From the NCBI GenBank assembly GCA_004138175.2, contig RYFE02000002.1, positions 186,001 to 250,000 on the forward strand: a stretch of DNA of 64,000 bases. The letters are read 5' to 3'. The translations under genes were made by a program, and so were the position numbers. Below the pieces are notes generated by a model. The model made no database searches. It saw only the letters and a program-made list of their open reading frames with translations, and was not told the origin of the DNA. The number at the start of each line of letters is the position of its first letter. The stretch's first letter is position 1. Shown in pieces: positions 1 through 7,897 of this stretch. Origin of the DNA: Chloroflexales bacterium ZM16-3 (GTDB taxonomy: Bacteria > Chloroflexota > Chloroflexia > Chloroflexales > Chloroflexaceae).

Positions 1-1025
1 TGGCCGAGCGCCACGGCGTGCGGCTGCGCCTCTTCCACGGGCGGGGCGGCGCGGTTGGCCGAGGCGGCGGCCCAGCAGGCGAGGCCATCCTCTCACAGCC
101 GCCGGGCACCCTCAACGGCCAGATCAAGATGACCGACCAGGGCGAGATGATCTCCGACCGCTACCTTGACCCGCGCACCGCCCACCGCCACCTAGAGCAG
201 GTGGTCAACGCCGTGCTGCGCGCCGGCTTCCCCGAGACCCTCCACCTCCCCGACCCGGCCTGGACGGCAGCCATGGAGCAGATCGCCGCCACCGCGCGCG
301 CCGCCTACCGTGGCCTGATCTACGACAACCCCGAGTTCCTAACCTACTTCCGCGAGGCCACCCCGATCACCGAGATCAGCCGCCTGCGCATCGGCTCGCG
401 CCCGGCCAGCCGCCGCAACAGCGCACGCATCGAGGACCTGCGGGCCATCCCCTGGGTCTTCAGCTGGATGCAGAGCCGCCACACCATCCCCGGCTGGTTC
501 GGCCTCGGCAGCGCCCTGGCCGACTTCGTCGGCGAGGAATTGCAGATTGCAGATTGCAGATTGCAGATTGAGGCCAGAGCCAGCAAACACAATCAACAAT
601 CTGCAATCTACAATCTACAATTACTTCGCACCATGTACCGCCAGTGGCCTTTCTTCACCACCCTGCTCGACAACGCCCAGATGATCATGGCCAAGGCCGA
701 CATGGGCATCGCCCGCCAGTACGCCGACCTGGTGGGCGACCAGGAGCTAGCCGGGCGGGTCTTCGCCCAGATCGAGGCCGAGTTCGCGCGCACCCGGCGC
801 ATGATCTGCGCCGTGGCTGAGGTGGATGAGATCCTCGGCGCGGTGCCGGTGCTCCAGCGGGCCATCCAGCAGCGCAACCCCTACGTGGACCCGCTGAGCT
901 ACATCCAGCTAGAGCTGCTGCGCCGCCTGCGCGACGAGGCCAGCGCCGAGGATCAGGAGCGGATCGAGACGACGGTGCTCATGTCGATCAATGGCATCGC
1001 CGCCGGCCTGAAGAATACCGGGTAG
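1..1025 (+). CDS. ppc: Phosphoenolpyruvate carboxylase, C-terminal part (5' end outside window)
   Basis: PEP carboxylase makes oxaloacetate from PEP and bicarbonate, an anaplerotic and CO2-fixing step in the cytoplasm. The frame is open from base 3 and begins inside the conserved catalytic segment LFHGRGGAVGRGGGP, followed by EAILSQPPGTLNGQIKMTDQGE. Further on are WPFFTTLLDNAQMIMAKADM and the conserved last residues NTG, so the C terminus is complete. About 29 residues (roughly residues 180-209 of the visible part, bases 537-623) do not belong to the family: ELQIADCRLQIEARASKH and following come from a palindromic heptamer repeat inserted in frame just before LLRTMYRQWPFF. The N-terminal half lies upstream of the window. 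The identification is certain; whether the enzyme carrying the insert is active cannot be told from the sequence. Confidence 0.95.
   Translation, partial: AERHGVRLRLFHGRGGAVGRGGGPAGEAILSQPPGTLNGQIKMTDQGEMISDRYLDPRTAHRHLEQVVNAVLRAGFPETLHLPDPAWTAAMEQIAATARAAYRGLIYDNPEFLTYFREATPITEISRLRIGSRPASRRNSARIEDLRAIPWVFSWMQSRHTIPGWFGLGSALADFVGEELQIADCRLQIEARASKHNQQSAIYNLQLLRTMYRQWPFFTTLLDNAQMIMAKADMGIARQYADLVGDQELAGRVFAQIEAEFARTRRMICAVAEVDEILGAVPVLQRAIQQRNPYVDPLSYIQLELLRRLRDEASAEDQERIETTVLMSINGIAAGLKNTG
537..623. repeat. Heptamer palindrome inserted in frame in ppc
   Basis: The left arm carries four GCAGATT units in tandem. After a ~28-base spacer the right arm carries the same unit inverted (CAATCTG, CAATCTA). 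The element is about 87 bp, 29 codons, and keeps the ppc frame open on both sides. The same unit recurs in inverted form between genes at 55538-55614. Confidence 0.85.
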
Positions 1026-1026
1026 G

Positions 1027-1255
1027 TAGGGGTTGGGAGTCAGGGGTTGGGTGTCAGGAGTCAGGGGTCGGGGTTCGGGAGTCGGGAGTCGGGGTTCGGG
1101 AGTCGGGGTTGGAGGTTGGGGGTTGGGGCAATCAGGCACGCACATCGGCGAGGCCAGGTACACGTTGATGCAAACGCCGCCCGCGTACGCCGGAGTCCGG
1201 CCCCCGACTCCCGACCCCCGACTCCCGACCCCTGACCCCCGACTCCTGACGCCTG
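1027..1255. repeat. Heptamer inverted array (GGGAGTC type) between ppc and Nudix gene
   Basis: Bases 1027-1127 read as about 14 consecutive 7-bp units of the type GGTTGGG, AGTCAGG, AGTCGGG. Bases 1196-1255 hold about 8 units of the complement (CCCCGAC, TCCCGAC). The two arms can pair over a ~70-base centre. This fills the whole gap between the two genes; no gene is visible in it. The same unit lies inside smc (51904-52020) and downstream of aapP (58905-58930). Confidence 0.85.
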
Positions 1256-1296
1256 TGGTATTATTTGCCGTCTACCCATCCTCAGCGGAGATCTGA

Positions 1297-1806
1297 ATGT
1301 ATCGCCAGCATAGCCACTGCTCATTCTGCGGCAGCACCTTCACCGACAGCCAGCGCTGGCCGAGGGTCTGCTCATCCTGCGGGAGCACCACGTACCGCAA
1401 CCCGCTCCCCGTCGTCATCGTGCTACTGCCCGTCGACGATGGGCTGCTGCTAATCCGGAGGGGCGCTGCCCCGCGCCAGGGCCAGCTGGCCCTCCCCGGC
1501 GGCTTTATCGAAATGAACGAGACCTGGCAGCAGGCCGCATCCCGCGAGCTCTATGAGGAGGCCGGCGTGCGCGTCTCGCCCGATCAGATCGATGACTTCG
1601 GCGCGCGCAGCACCCACGACGGCTACCTGCTGGTCTTCGGGCTCGGCCCGCAGCTGCGCGAGGTTGACCTGCCACCCTTTGTGCCGAATAAAGAGGCCGG
1701 CGCCCGCGCCCTGATCACCGTCCCCACCGAACTGGCCTTTCCCCTGCACACCGAGGCCGTCGCTCGCTTCTTCGCCCGCCGCAGCCAGTGGCGCACGATG
1801 ACCTAG
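1297..1806 (+). CDS. Nudix hydrolase with N-terminal zinc ribbon
   Basis: Predicted to hydrolyse a nucleoside-diphosphate-linked substrate; the substrate is unknown. Residues 8-28 hold two CxxC pairs (HCSFCG and VCSSCG), a zinc ribbon as in NADH-pyrophosphatase-like Nudix proteins. The Nudix box GX5EX7REUXEEXGU is intact as GGFIEMNETWQQAASRELYE followed by EAGV. At 169 aa it is a normal length for a ribbon plus one Nudix domain. The start ATG lies just after the heptamer array, so its promoter must be inside or at the edge of that repeat. It stands alone, downstream of ppc on the same strand. Confidence 0.9.
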   Translation: MYRQHSHCSFCGSTFTDSQRWPRVCSSCGSTTYRNPLPVVIVLLPVDDGLLLIRRGAAPRQGQLALPGGFIEMNETWQQAASRELYEEAGVRVSPDQIDDFGARSTHDGYLLVFGLGPQLREVDLPPFVPNKEAGARALITVPTELAFPLHTEAVARFFARRSQWRTMT

Positions 1807-1811
1807 GATAG

Positions 1812-1868
1812 TATTTTTAGACATTTCAGAGTGCTTATTTTTAGACATCGGGAAGTATCTTTAGACAT
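1812..1868. repeat. Three direct copies of TATTTTTAGACAT
   Basis: Copies lie at 1812-1824, 1836-1848 and 1856-1868 (the third has C for T at position 4), 24 and 20 bases apart. They fill the gap between the Nudix stop and the end of the broken recombinase. Tandem short motifs next to a recombinase gene resemble the end-binding sites of a mobile element; that is an inference. Confidence 0.6.
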
Positions 1869-1876
1869 CTCGTGCT

Positions 1877-2599
1877 TCATTGGGCGAGCAGCTGCGGCCC
1901 GTAGCGGCGCGCAACCTCGCCAAGGTTTACCACGGCATGCCTGCCGTCAAGGTATCGCGGGCGATGGTGGCCTGCTGTTCGGCCTTCTGGGTGAGGTGGG
2001 TGTAGATCGCGGTGCTGGTCGGCGAGCGATGGCCGAGCCAGACCTGGATCAGGCGCAGGTTGACGCCGGCTTCGAGCAGATGGGTGGCCCAGGAGTGGCG
2101 CAAGGTGTGGACGCAGGCCGCCTTCGGACTGCCCGAGGCGGCCAGGGCGGCGTGAAAGGCGTAGCGCACCGTCCGGTCGGAGAGGGTCACGGCATCGGTA
2201 TGGCGGCCGGCGCGGAGCGGCGCAGGGAACAGCCAGACCGGGTGGCGATGGGTGCGCCTGGGCCAGGATCTGCCAGACCTCATCGACACTCAAGACGACG
2301 GGCAGCTTGTGGACCGGGCGGGGGCGAAGCAGCTCAAGCCGCGGCCAAGACTGGCGCAGGGTGTGTTCGAAGAAGAATTTGATCGCGCAGAGAGCCACGG
2401 TGGCGGTCAAGCGGGCGACCCGCTTCTCGTTGTGGAGATAGAGAAAGTACTGACGCAGCTCCTCCTCAGTGACCTGATCCGGCGATTTCCGTACATACGG
2501 TGCCAGCTGCGTGACGGCCTGGAGATAGGCCCGCTGGGTATCAGGCGAGAAGCCGCGCAGCTGCATGTCCTCGGTCATCCGCTGGCGTAACGGGGGCAT
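1877..2599 (-). pseudogene. Tyrosine recombinase/integrase, internally deleted and frameshifted
   Basis: The N-terminal core-binding domain is intact (MTEDMQLRGFSPDTQRAYLQ, then TEEELRQYFLYLHNEKRVA). After LSVDEVWQILAQ the family-typical stretch with the first catalytic Arg is missing and the frame shifts. The C-terminal catalytic part continues in another frame between about 2289 and 1927: CVHTLRHSWATHLLEAGVNL, LGHRSPTSTAIYTHL, with the His-x-x-Arg and the Tyr preserved. The gene therefore lost a segment of the catalytic domain and its frame, and cannot make an active recombinase. Such recombinases often travel with IS91-like elements; no partner gene remains here. Confidence 0.85.
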
Positions 2600-2601
2600 C
2601 G

Positions 2602-2640
2602 CATCCTCCTATCGTCAAAACGACTACCGATAGGAGGATG
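2602..2640 (-). promoter_or_regulatory. Inverted repeat covering the recombinase ribosome binding site
   Basis: A perfect 13-bp inverted repeat (2602-2614 and 2628-2640, arm CATCCTCCTATCG) with a 13-base loop lies directly upstream of the recombinase start at 2599. Read on the minus strand one arm contains the AGGAGG ribosome binding site, so the hairpin could mask it, or the arms could be a binding site. From here to 2921 no gene is seen. Confidence 0.5.
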
Positions 2641-2921
2641 GTGACATAGGGAATGCGGTGATGACAAGTGGCGGAAAGGCTCGCGGGCGAGGGATGCATG
2701 AAAGCAGGGACAGCACAGCCGAACATGAGCGACTCACCTGCGCGCAGCGCTTCGTTCAATTCTAATTATCGCTGAACACACCAGGCAGGTCGACACTTCG
2801 GGATGGTAGATGATTCGCTCGCTCGGATATAATCGCTTCGGGGTCTTCATCGGTTCCTCCTACTCAGGATCCGAACCGATGATACCCCATTCGCCACACA
2901 GCGTTAGTTTTGCGGTATTGC

Positions 2922-3051
2922 CTTAATACGCAATAGAGCATAAGTAACGCTGTCACCCTGAGCGAAGCGAAGGGTCCCGGCCGGGATTCTTCGCTTCGCT
3001 CAGAATGACAGGACGCCTCACAGCGTTACTTCTGCGGTATTGCCTTAATAC
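2922..3051. mobile_element. Palindromic MITE, copy 1, with 8-bp target duplication
   Basis: The element spans 2930-3043 (114 bp) and is flanked on both sides by CTTAATAC (2922-2929 and 3044-3051). Its ends are inverted repeats and its centre is a strong hairpin built from GAGCGAAGCGAAG and its complement around CCCGGCCGGG. Relative to copies 2 to 6 it is in reverse orientation. A fragment of an older copy (GCGGTATTGC end) sits just upstream at about 2897-2921. Confidence 0.9.
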
Positions 3052-3059
3052 TTACTGCG

Positions 3060-3235
3060 CAGAGCTGTTGCAATGTCCAGCGCCCCGCTGGCTGGCGACT
3101 GAGGTCGCGCCGACGGGGCGCGTTGCGCCGGGCGTCGGCCTGCGCCGACGCCGGAACCGCCCGCGCAGGCGGGCGGCTGGCCGCAGGCTCCCGTGACGCG
3201 GCTTCAGCCGCCCGCGCAGGGCGAGCTTTACTCTA
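3060..3235. repeat. GC-rich palindromic intergenic stretch
   Basis: A run of GC-rich inverted segments, for example CCGCCCGCGCAGGCGGGCGG around 3158-3180, and pieces like GGCTTCAGCCGCCCGCGC. It resembles the remnant at 48345-48465. No credible gene is seen. Confidence 0.45.
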
Positions 3236-3240
3236 TTGCG

Positions 3241-4956
3241 TCAGAACAGCCCCACCGTATTCCCGTCCTCATCGATATCGATCATGTGGGCGGCCGGGTG
3301 CGCGCCCAGGCCAGGCATCGTCATCATATCGCCCGCCAGCGGGAAGATAAACCCCGCCCCGACGCTGGCCCGCACCTCGCGGATATGAAAGGTGTAGCCC
3401 GTCGGCGCACCCTTCAGCTCCGGGTCGTGGCTCAGACTAAGCGGCGTCTTCGCCATACAGATCGGCATCTGGCCAAACCCGTTCGCCTCAAACGAGGCGA
3501 TCTGCTCATCGGCAGACTCCGTGTAGCTCACCTCAGCCGCGCCATAGATCGTCGTCGCCAGCGTGTGGATCTTCTCCTTGATCGGCCGGTCGAGCTCATA
3601 GAGGAACTGCGGCCTGGCCCGCGACGCCTCAGCGGCGGCCACCACCTTGCGGGCAAGCTCCTCGCCGCCAGCCCCGCCCTCGGCGAAGACCGTGCTCACC
3701 GCCATATCCACCGCGCCCGCCTCCAGCGCGATCTGCCGCACCGCCGCGATCTCCGAGGGCTTATCGTCGGGGTAGGCATTCAGCGCCACCACCACCGGCA
3801 CACCAAAGGCCCGCACATTCGCGATCTGCTTGCGCAGGTTCGCCCCGCCCGCATACACATCGTCCGGGTTCTCAGCCAGCAACTCAGGCGGCAGCGGCTT
3901 ACCCGAGGTGATCTTATACTTGCCAGTGTGGCTCTTCAGGGCGCGCACCGTCGCCACCACCACCGCCACCGCAGGCCACAGCCCCGAGGCCCGACACTTA
4001 ATATCAAAAAACTTCTCGCCGCCCATATCCATGCCGAACCCCGCCTCCGTCACCACATAGTCAGCGGTGCGCAGGCCAATCTGGTCGGCCAGGATCGACG
4101 AGTTCCCGTGGGCGATATTCGCAAACGGCCCGGCGTGAACAAAGGCCGGCGTATTCTCAATCGTCTGCATCAAGTTCGGCTTCAGCGTCTCGCGCATCAG
4201 CACCGTAGCCGCCCCCGCCCCGCGCACATCCTCAGCCGTCACCGGCCGCCCGTCCCTGGTGAAGGCCACCACCATCTTCGCGATCCGCGCCCGCAGACCC
4301 TTAACCGCCTCAGCGTTGGTGCTACCCGTCGCCAGAGCCAAGATAGCCATCAGCTCGCTGGCCACCGTCATATCAAAGCCCGCCTCGCGCGGGATGCCGT
4401 CCTTCCTATCGCCCTGGCCAATCGTAATATTCCGCAAGAAGCGGTCATTCACATCCATCGCCCGGCGGATCAGAATGCGGTCCGGGTCAATATCAAGCGG
4501 GTTGCCGTGGTACCAGCTGTTATCCACCAGCGCCGCCAGCTGATTATGGGCCTGCTGGATGGCGTGAATATCGCCATTCAGATGGACAATGCTCTCCTCC
4601 AGCGGGATCACCTGAGAATAGCCGCCGCCAGAGCCGCCGCCCTTAATCCCGAAGGCCGGGCCAAGCGAGCTCTGGCGCAGAGCCACCGCCGCCCGCTTAC
4701 CGATCCGGTTTAGCGCCATCCCCAGACCAATCGTCGTCGTCGTCTTGCCCTCACCCAGCGGCGTCGGCGTGATCGCAGTGACAAGAATATACGTGCCGAG
4801 CGGCCGGTCGCGCAGCTCATCGAGCAGGTTCAGGTCAATCTTAGCTCTATTGCGTCCGTGGGGCTCCACAAACTGCGCCGGAATACCCGCCCGCTCAGCA
4901 ATAACCCCAATCGGCTCAACCCGCGCCGCGCTGGCGATCTCAAGACTCGTCTTCAT
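3241..4956 (-). CDS. fhs: Formate-tetrahydrofolate ligase
   Basis: Joins formate to tetrahydrofolate with ATP to give 10-formyl-THF, the entry to C1-folate metabolism. The 571 aa match the normal family length. The P-loop region is TPTPLGEGKTTTTIGLG at residues 63-79, followed by LRQSSLGPAFGIKGGGSGGG and the conserved DNSWYHGNPLDIDPDRI. The C terminus HMIDIDEDGNTVGLF is typical. The start lies 12 bases after the stop of the upstream homoserine dehydrogenase gene on the same strand, so both are probably co-transcribed. The long open frame on the opposite strand is a shadow. Confidence 0.97.
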   Translation of the reverse strand: MKTSLEIASAARVEPIGVIAERAGIPAQFVEPHGRNRAKIDLNLLDELRDRPLGTYILVTAITPTPLGEGKTTTTIGLGMALNRIGKRAAVALRQSSLGPAFGIKGGGSGGGYSQVIPLEESIVHLNGDIHAIQQAHNQLAALVDNSWYHGNPLDIDPDRILIRRAMDVNDRFLRNITIGQGDRKDGIPREAGFDMTVASELMAILALATGSTNAEAVKGLRARIAKMVVAFTRDGRPVTAEDVRGAGAATVLMRETLKPNLMQTIENTPAFVHAGPFANIAHGNSSILADQIGLRTADYVVTEAGFGMDMGGEKFFDIKCRASGLWPAVAVVVATVRALKSHTGKYKITSGKPLPPELLAENPDDVYAGGANLRKQIANVRAFGVPVVVALNAYPDDKPSEIAAVRQIALEAGAVDMAVSTVFAEGGAGGEELARKVVAAAEASRARPQFLYELDRPIKEKIHTLATTIYGAAEVSYTESADEQIASFEANGFGQMPICMAKTPLSLSHDPELKGAPTGYTFHIREVRASVGAGFIFPLAGDMMTMPGLGAHPAAHMIDIDEDGNTVGLF

Positions 4957-4968
4957 GCTCGCTCTCCC

Positions 4969-6036
4969 CTACATCTCCCGCGCCGTCGCCACAACATCAG
5001 CCAGCACACCCGCCGCCGTCACCGCCTGGCCCGCGCCGGGGCCGCGCACCACCAGAGGCTGCTCAGCGTAGCGCGTCGTCGTAAAGCTAAACAGATTATC
5101 CGGCCCGCGCAGGCTCGCCAGCGGATGCTCGGCGGGCACCGCCCGCAGACCCACACGCGCCCCCTCAGGCGTCACCGTCGCCACATAACGCAAGGCCGCA
5201 CCCTGTGCCCGCGACTCAGCCACCCGCGCGGCAAAAGGCGCGTCCAACTCCTCCAGCCGACCCATAAACTCATCACGGCTCACCGCAGCCAGCTCCGGCG
5301 GAAACCACGGCTCAGCCGGAACATCACCCAACTCCCAGGGCAAGCCACAGGTACGGGCCAAAATCAGCGCCTTACGCGCCACATCAGCCCCGCTCAAATC
5401 ATCGCGCGGGTCAGGCTCCGTATAACCCAAGCGATGAGCCGCGCGCACCGCCGCCGACAGCGGCGCACCCGCCTCAAGCTCCGCACACAGATAGCCCAGC
5501 GTCCCACTCATCGCCGCCTCAACCCGCACCAGCGCATCGCCGCTATCAAGCAACCCCTGCAGCGTCGAGACCACCGGCAACCCAGCGCCCGCCGTCGTCT
5601 CATAGCGCGTCGCCCCAGTCCGCGTCAGCGCCACAAAATCAGCCCACGCCGCACTCAGCGGCTTCTTATTCGCCAGCACCACCCGATGCCCAGCCGCCAC
5701 CGCCCGCGCCAGCGGAGCCTCGTGGCCAGCCGCCGCCGACACATCCACCACCACACAGGGGCCATCCGGCAGCAACACATCCCAGCTCTGGATCGCGCGC
5801 CCTTCGGGCGACGCCGCAAGCGAACCCCCGGCAGCCTTGGCACGCATGGCGGCATGGATTGTTTCAGCAGACAGCGGGAAACCGGACGCCAGCGCCCCCG
5901 CGCTATCCGCCAGCGCCAGATACTCCAGCCGCAACCCATAGCGCGCCGCCAGCGCCCCGCGCACCCCCAGCAGCTGCCCAACAAGCTCGCGCCCCACACC
6001 GCCGACACCGACCTGAACAACAAAGATATTTTTCAT
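4969..6036 (-). CDS. hom: Homoserine dehydrogenase, short form without ACT domain
   Basis: Reduces aspartate semialdehyde to homoserine with NAD(P)H, on the way to threonine and methionine. The N-terminal Rossmann motif VQVGVGGVGREL is at residues 7-18, the substrate region is ANKKPLS and YETTAGAGLPVVSTL, and the catalytic segment is GYTEPDPRDDLSGADVARK, which supplies the conserved Asp and Lys. At 355 aa the regulatory ACT domain of the ~430-aa form is absent, so feedback by threonine through ACT is not expected. It precedes fhs with a 12-base gap. Confidence 0.93.
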   Translation of the reverse strand: MKNIFVVQVGVGGVGRELVGQLLGVRGALAARYGLRLEYLALADSAGALASGFPLSAETIHAAMRAKAAGGSLAASPEGRAIQSWDVLLPDGPCVVVDVSAAAGHEAPLARAVAAGHRVVLANKKPLSAAWADFVALTRTGATRYETTAGAGLPVVSTLQGLLDSGDALVRVEAAMSGTLGYLCAELEAGAPLSAAVRAAHRLGYTEPDPRDDLSGADVARKALILARTCGLPWELGDVPAEPWFPPELAAVSRDEFMGRLEELDAPFAARVAESRAQGAALRYVATVTPEGARVGLRAVPAEHPLASLRGPDNLFSFTTTRYAEQPLVVRGPGAGQAVTAAGVLADVVATAREM

Positions 6037-6048
6037 AAATACCTGTAG

Positions 6049-6068
6049 GGACGCAGCGCGCTGCGTCC
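6049..6068. terminator. Perfect 20-bp palindrome between two minus-strand genes
   Basis: GGACGCAGCGCGCTGCGTCC is a perfect palindrome just upstream of hom and just after the stop of the next gene. It lacks a T run, so it is a hairpin or repeat rather than a proven terminator. It belongs to the same 'GTAGGGACGC' style as the hairpin at 36564-36592. Confidence 0.4.
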
Positions 6069-6926
6069 TTACGATAGAGAGGAAGTGCCCACCAGCATAT
6101 GCAACGCCGAATGGTCGAGGTCGCCGTGGCCAAGTTCCAGCAGACGAGCGAAGCGCGCAGCCGTATCCTCCAGGTGCGGCAGATGCAGACCAGCAGCCGC
6201 AGCCAACCCCTGCGCCAGCCGCAGATCCTTCAGCTGCGTAGCCGCCCGCCCACCCGGCGCATAATCGCGAGCGATCATCCGCGACCCGTGAACCTGCAAG
6301 ATCTTCGAGTCCGCAAAGCCACCAGCCAGCGCCCGCTGCATCAGCGCCGGGTCCACACCAGAAGCCTCAGCCAGCGCCACCGCCTCAGCCACCGCCTCAA
6401 TCGCCAGGCCAACAACCAGCTGATTAATAATCTTCACCGTATGGCCCGCCCCCGGCCCGCCCACCAGAGTCGGCCGACCGAGCGCCTGAAGCACCGGCAG
6501 CGCCCGATCAAAGTCAGCCTGAGCGGCCCCACACATAACCGCCAGATCGCCAGCCGCCGCGCCGCCCGGCCCGCCAGAGACCGGCGCGTCCACCCAGCCC
6601 ACACCAACCCCCGCCAGACGCGCGGCATGCTCACGGGAGCGGGCCGGGTCCGAGGTGCCCAGATCCACCACCAGCTGGCCAGGGCGCAGGTGCGGCTCAA
6701 TCTGTCCAAGCACCGCATCGACCGCCAACGAGTCAGCCAGCACCAGCAGACAGACATCAGCGCGGGCGGCGGCACCCACGCTCGCGTGGAGCAGCACCCC
6801 CGGCACACGAGCCGGGTCGATCGGCGAGCGGTTCCAACCTCGCACCGAAAACCCCGCCCGCAGCAAGGTCGCCGCCATCGGCCGACCCATCAGCCCCAAG
6901 CCAAAGATGCACACCGTCGGACTCAT
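6069..6926 (-). CDS. NAD(P)-dependent 3-hydroxyisobutyrate-dehydrogenase-family oxidoreductase
   Basis: Beta-hydroxyacid dehydrogenase family; the substrate cannot be read from the sequence (3-hydroxyisobutyrate, tartronate semialdehyde or succinic semialdehyde types). The N-terminal Rossmann motif GLGLMGRPMA is at residues 9-18, the substrate motif DAPVSGGPGGAAAG lies mid-protein, and the catalytic Lys is in GAGHTVKIINQ. At 285 aa it has the usual length. The stop lies about 30 bases before hom on the same strand, separated by a palindrome. Its possible link to glyoxylate or glycerate metabolism (a glycerate kinase is at 59 kb) is a guess. Confidence 0.9.
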   Translation of the reverse strand: MSPTVCIFGLGLMGRPMAATLLRAGFSVRGWNRSPIDPARVPGVLLHASVGAAARADVCLLVLADSLAVDAVLGQIEPHLRPGQLVVDLGTSDPARSREHAARLAGVGVGWVDAPVSGGPGGAAAGDLAVMCGAAQADFDRALPVLQALGRPTLVGGPGAGHTVKIINQLVVGLAIEAVAEAVALAEASGVDPALMQRALAGGFADSKILQVHGSRMIARDYAPGGRAATQLKDLRLAQGLAAAAGLHLPHLEDTAARFARLLELGHGDLDHSALHMLVGTSSLS

Positions 6927-7084
6927 CCCGCACCATCCCCGCTAGGTGACCCACTAAAAATCATCTGGCTGATTATCACATGGGCCAGCGATCAGGGCAA
7001 ATTGGCAGCCGGAGGCATGAGCCAGCGGCGGGTTTATGGGGGCGGCAAAGCCTCAGGACGTAGCAACAGCCCTGGAGGGCTAAC

Positions 7085-7113
7085 TTGCGCAGGCACACCA
7101 GATGTGGTACATT
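7085..7113 (+). promoter_or_regulatory. Promoter of tRNA-Gly
   Basis: TTGCGC (7085-7090), a 17-base spacer and TACATT (7108-7113) with TGG directly in front form a sigma70-type promoter with an extended -10. The predicted start falls just before the tRNA. Confidence 0.6.
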
Positions 7114-7121
7114 CGTCACAC

Positions 7122-7196
7122 GCGGGCGTAGCTCAGTGGTAGAGCATCTGCCTTCCAAGCAGATGGTCGCGCGTTCGAATCGCGTCGCCCGCTCCA
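7122..7196 (+). tRNA. tRNA-Gly, anticodon TCC, CCA encoded
   Basis: The acceptor stem GCGGGCG pairs with CGCCCGC, the D arm is GCTCAGTGGTAGAGC, the anticodon arm is CTGCCTTCCAAGCAG with TCC, the T arm contains GTTCGAATC, discriminator T, and CCA is encoded. It marks the left edge of the accessory region. Confidence 0.95.
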
Positions 7197-7220
7197 GTTT
7201 TAGGGCTGCCCAATGCGGAA

Positions 7221-7246
7221 CCCGCCGAGATGCTCGGCGGGTTTTT
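7221..7246 (+). terminator. Intrinsic terminator after tRNA-Gly
   Basis: A 9-bp stem CCCGCCGAG / CTCGGCGGG with loop ATG is followed by TTTTT. It lies 25 bases after the tRNA 3' end. The following bases 7250-7275 carry a short direct repeat CATGTAGCCAA. Confidence 0.85.
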
Positions 7247-7344
7247 GCGTCCATGTAGCCAATCATGTAGCCAAACTCGGCTGTCCCTGTCTGTACGCCG
7301 CTGTCTGTCGCCTCCATTCACAACGATGGGAAGATTTGGTGGAG

Positions 7345-7836
7345 ATGATCGTCACACCTATTGGCTTCGTTCGTGCCACACGGCAGACCCCCGAGGACGA
7401 CAACTGGGGCGGCACGGAGTCCGCGATCGCGCTGGCCGATGAACTGCCGGAGGATGCCCTCGTTGGTCTCGACGCCTTCTCGCACGCCGAGATCCTCTTC
7501 GCCTTCCACCAGGTCGATCCGGCGAAGATCGTCACCGGGGCGCGCTACCCGCGCAATAACCCGGACTGGCCGAAGGTGGGCATCTTCGCCCAGCGCGGCA
7601 AGAACCGACCGAACGGCCTGGGCCTGACCACGGTGCGTATCCTCGGGGTGGCCGGGCGGGTGCTGCGGGTGGCCGAGCTCGACGCCATCGACGGCACCCC
7701 CGTCCTCGACATCAAGCCAGTCATGGACGAGTTTCTGCCGCGTGGCCCCATCGCTCAGCCTGACTGGTCGCACGCGCTGATGCGCGACTACTGGCGCCAA
7801 ACCGATGATAACCCCTCGGGGCGCAGCGAGGCGTGA
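7345..7836 (+). CDS. trmO: tRNA (N6-threonylcarbamoyladenosine(37)-N6)-methyltransferase, TrmO family
   Basis: TrmO (TsaA/YaeB fold) methylates t6A37 in some tRNAs using SAM. The family hallmarks are clear: MIVTPIGFVR at the start, FSHAEILFAFH, then FAQRGKNRPNGLGLTTVRIL and the segment DAIDGTPVLDIKP. At 163 aa it matches the short single-domain bacterial form. The ATG at 7345 is chosen because the family motif begins there; an upstream in-frame extension would run through tRNA and terminator sequence. A close methyltransferase gene follows 61 bases downstream. Confidence 0.88.
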   Translation: MIVTPIGFVRATRQTPEDDNWGGTESAIALADELPEDALVGLDAFSHAEILFAFHQVDPAKIVTGARYPRNNPDWPKVGIFAQRGKNRPNGLGLTTVRILGVAGRVLRVAELDAIDGTPVLDIKPVMDEFLPRGPIAQPDWSHALMRDYWRQTDDNPSGRSEA

Positions 7837-7897
7837 TCGGTTGCTGCTGTTCCTTGACGCGCCTGCGCCTGCGACCAGGAATGATGGAGGATGACGG

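Noticed and set aside
1027-1255. Possible CRISPR array
   Set aside because: The units repeat every 7 bases without spacers, so this is a heptamer array.
2823-2832. TATAAT-like -10 in the gap after the recombinase
   Set aside because: No gene starts downstream and no -35 is at the right distance.
3193-4713. 506-codon open frame on the plus strand
   Set aside because: Antisense shadow of fhs, very rich in Arg and His, no homology.
4858-6048. 396-codon open frame on the plus strand
   Set aside because: Antisense shadow of hom with the same Arg/His-rich composition.
6976-7321. Open frames on the minus strand over tRNA-Gly
   Set aside because: They translate the tRNA itself (the familiar ERATRFERATI false protein).
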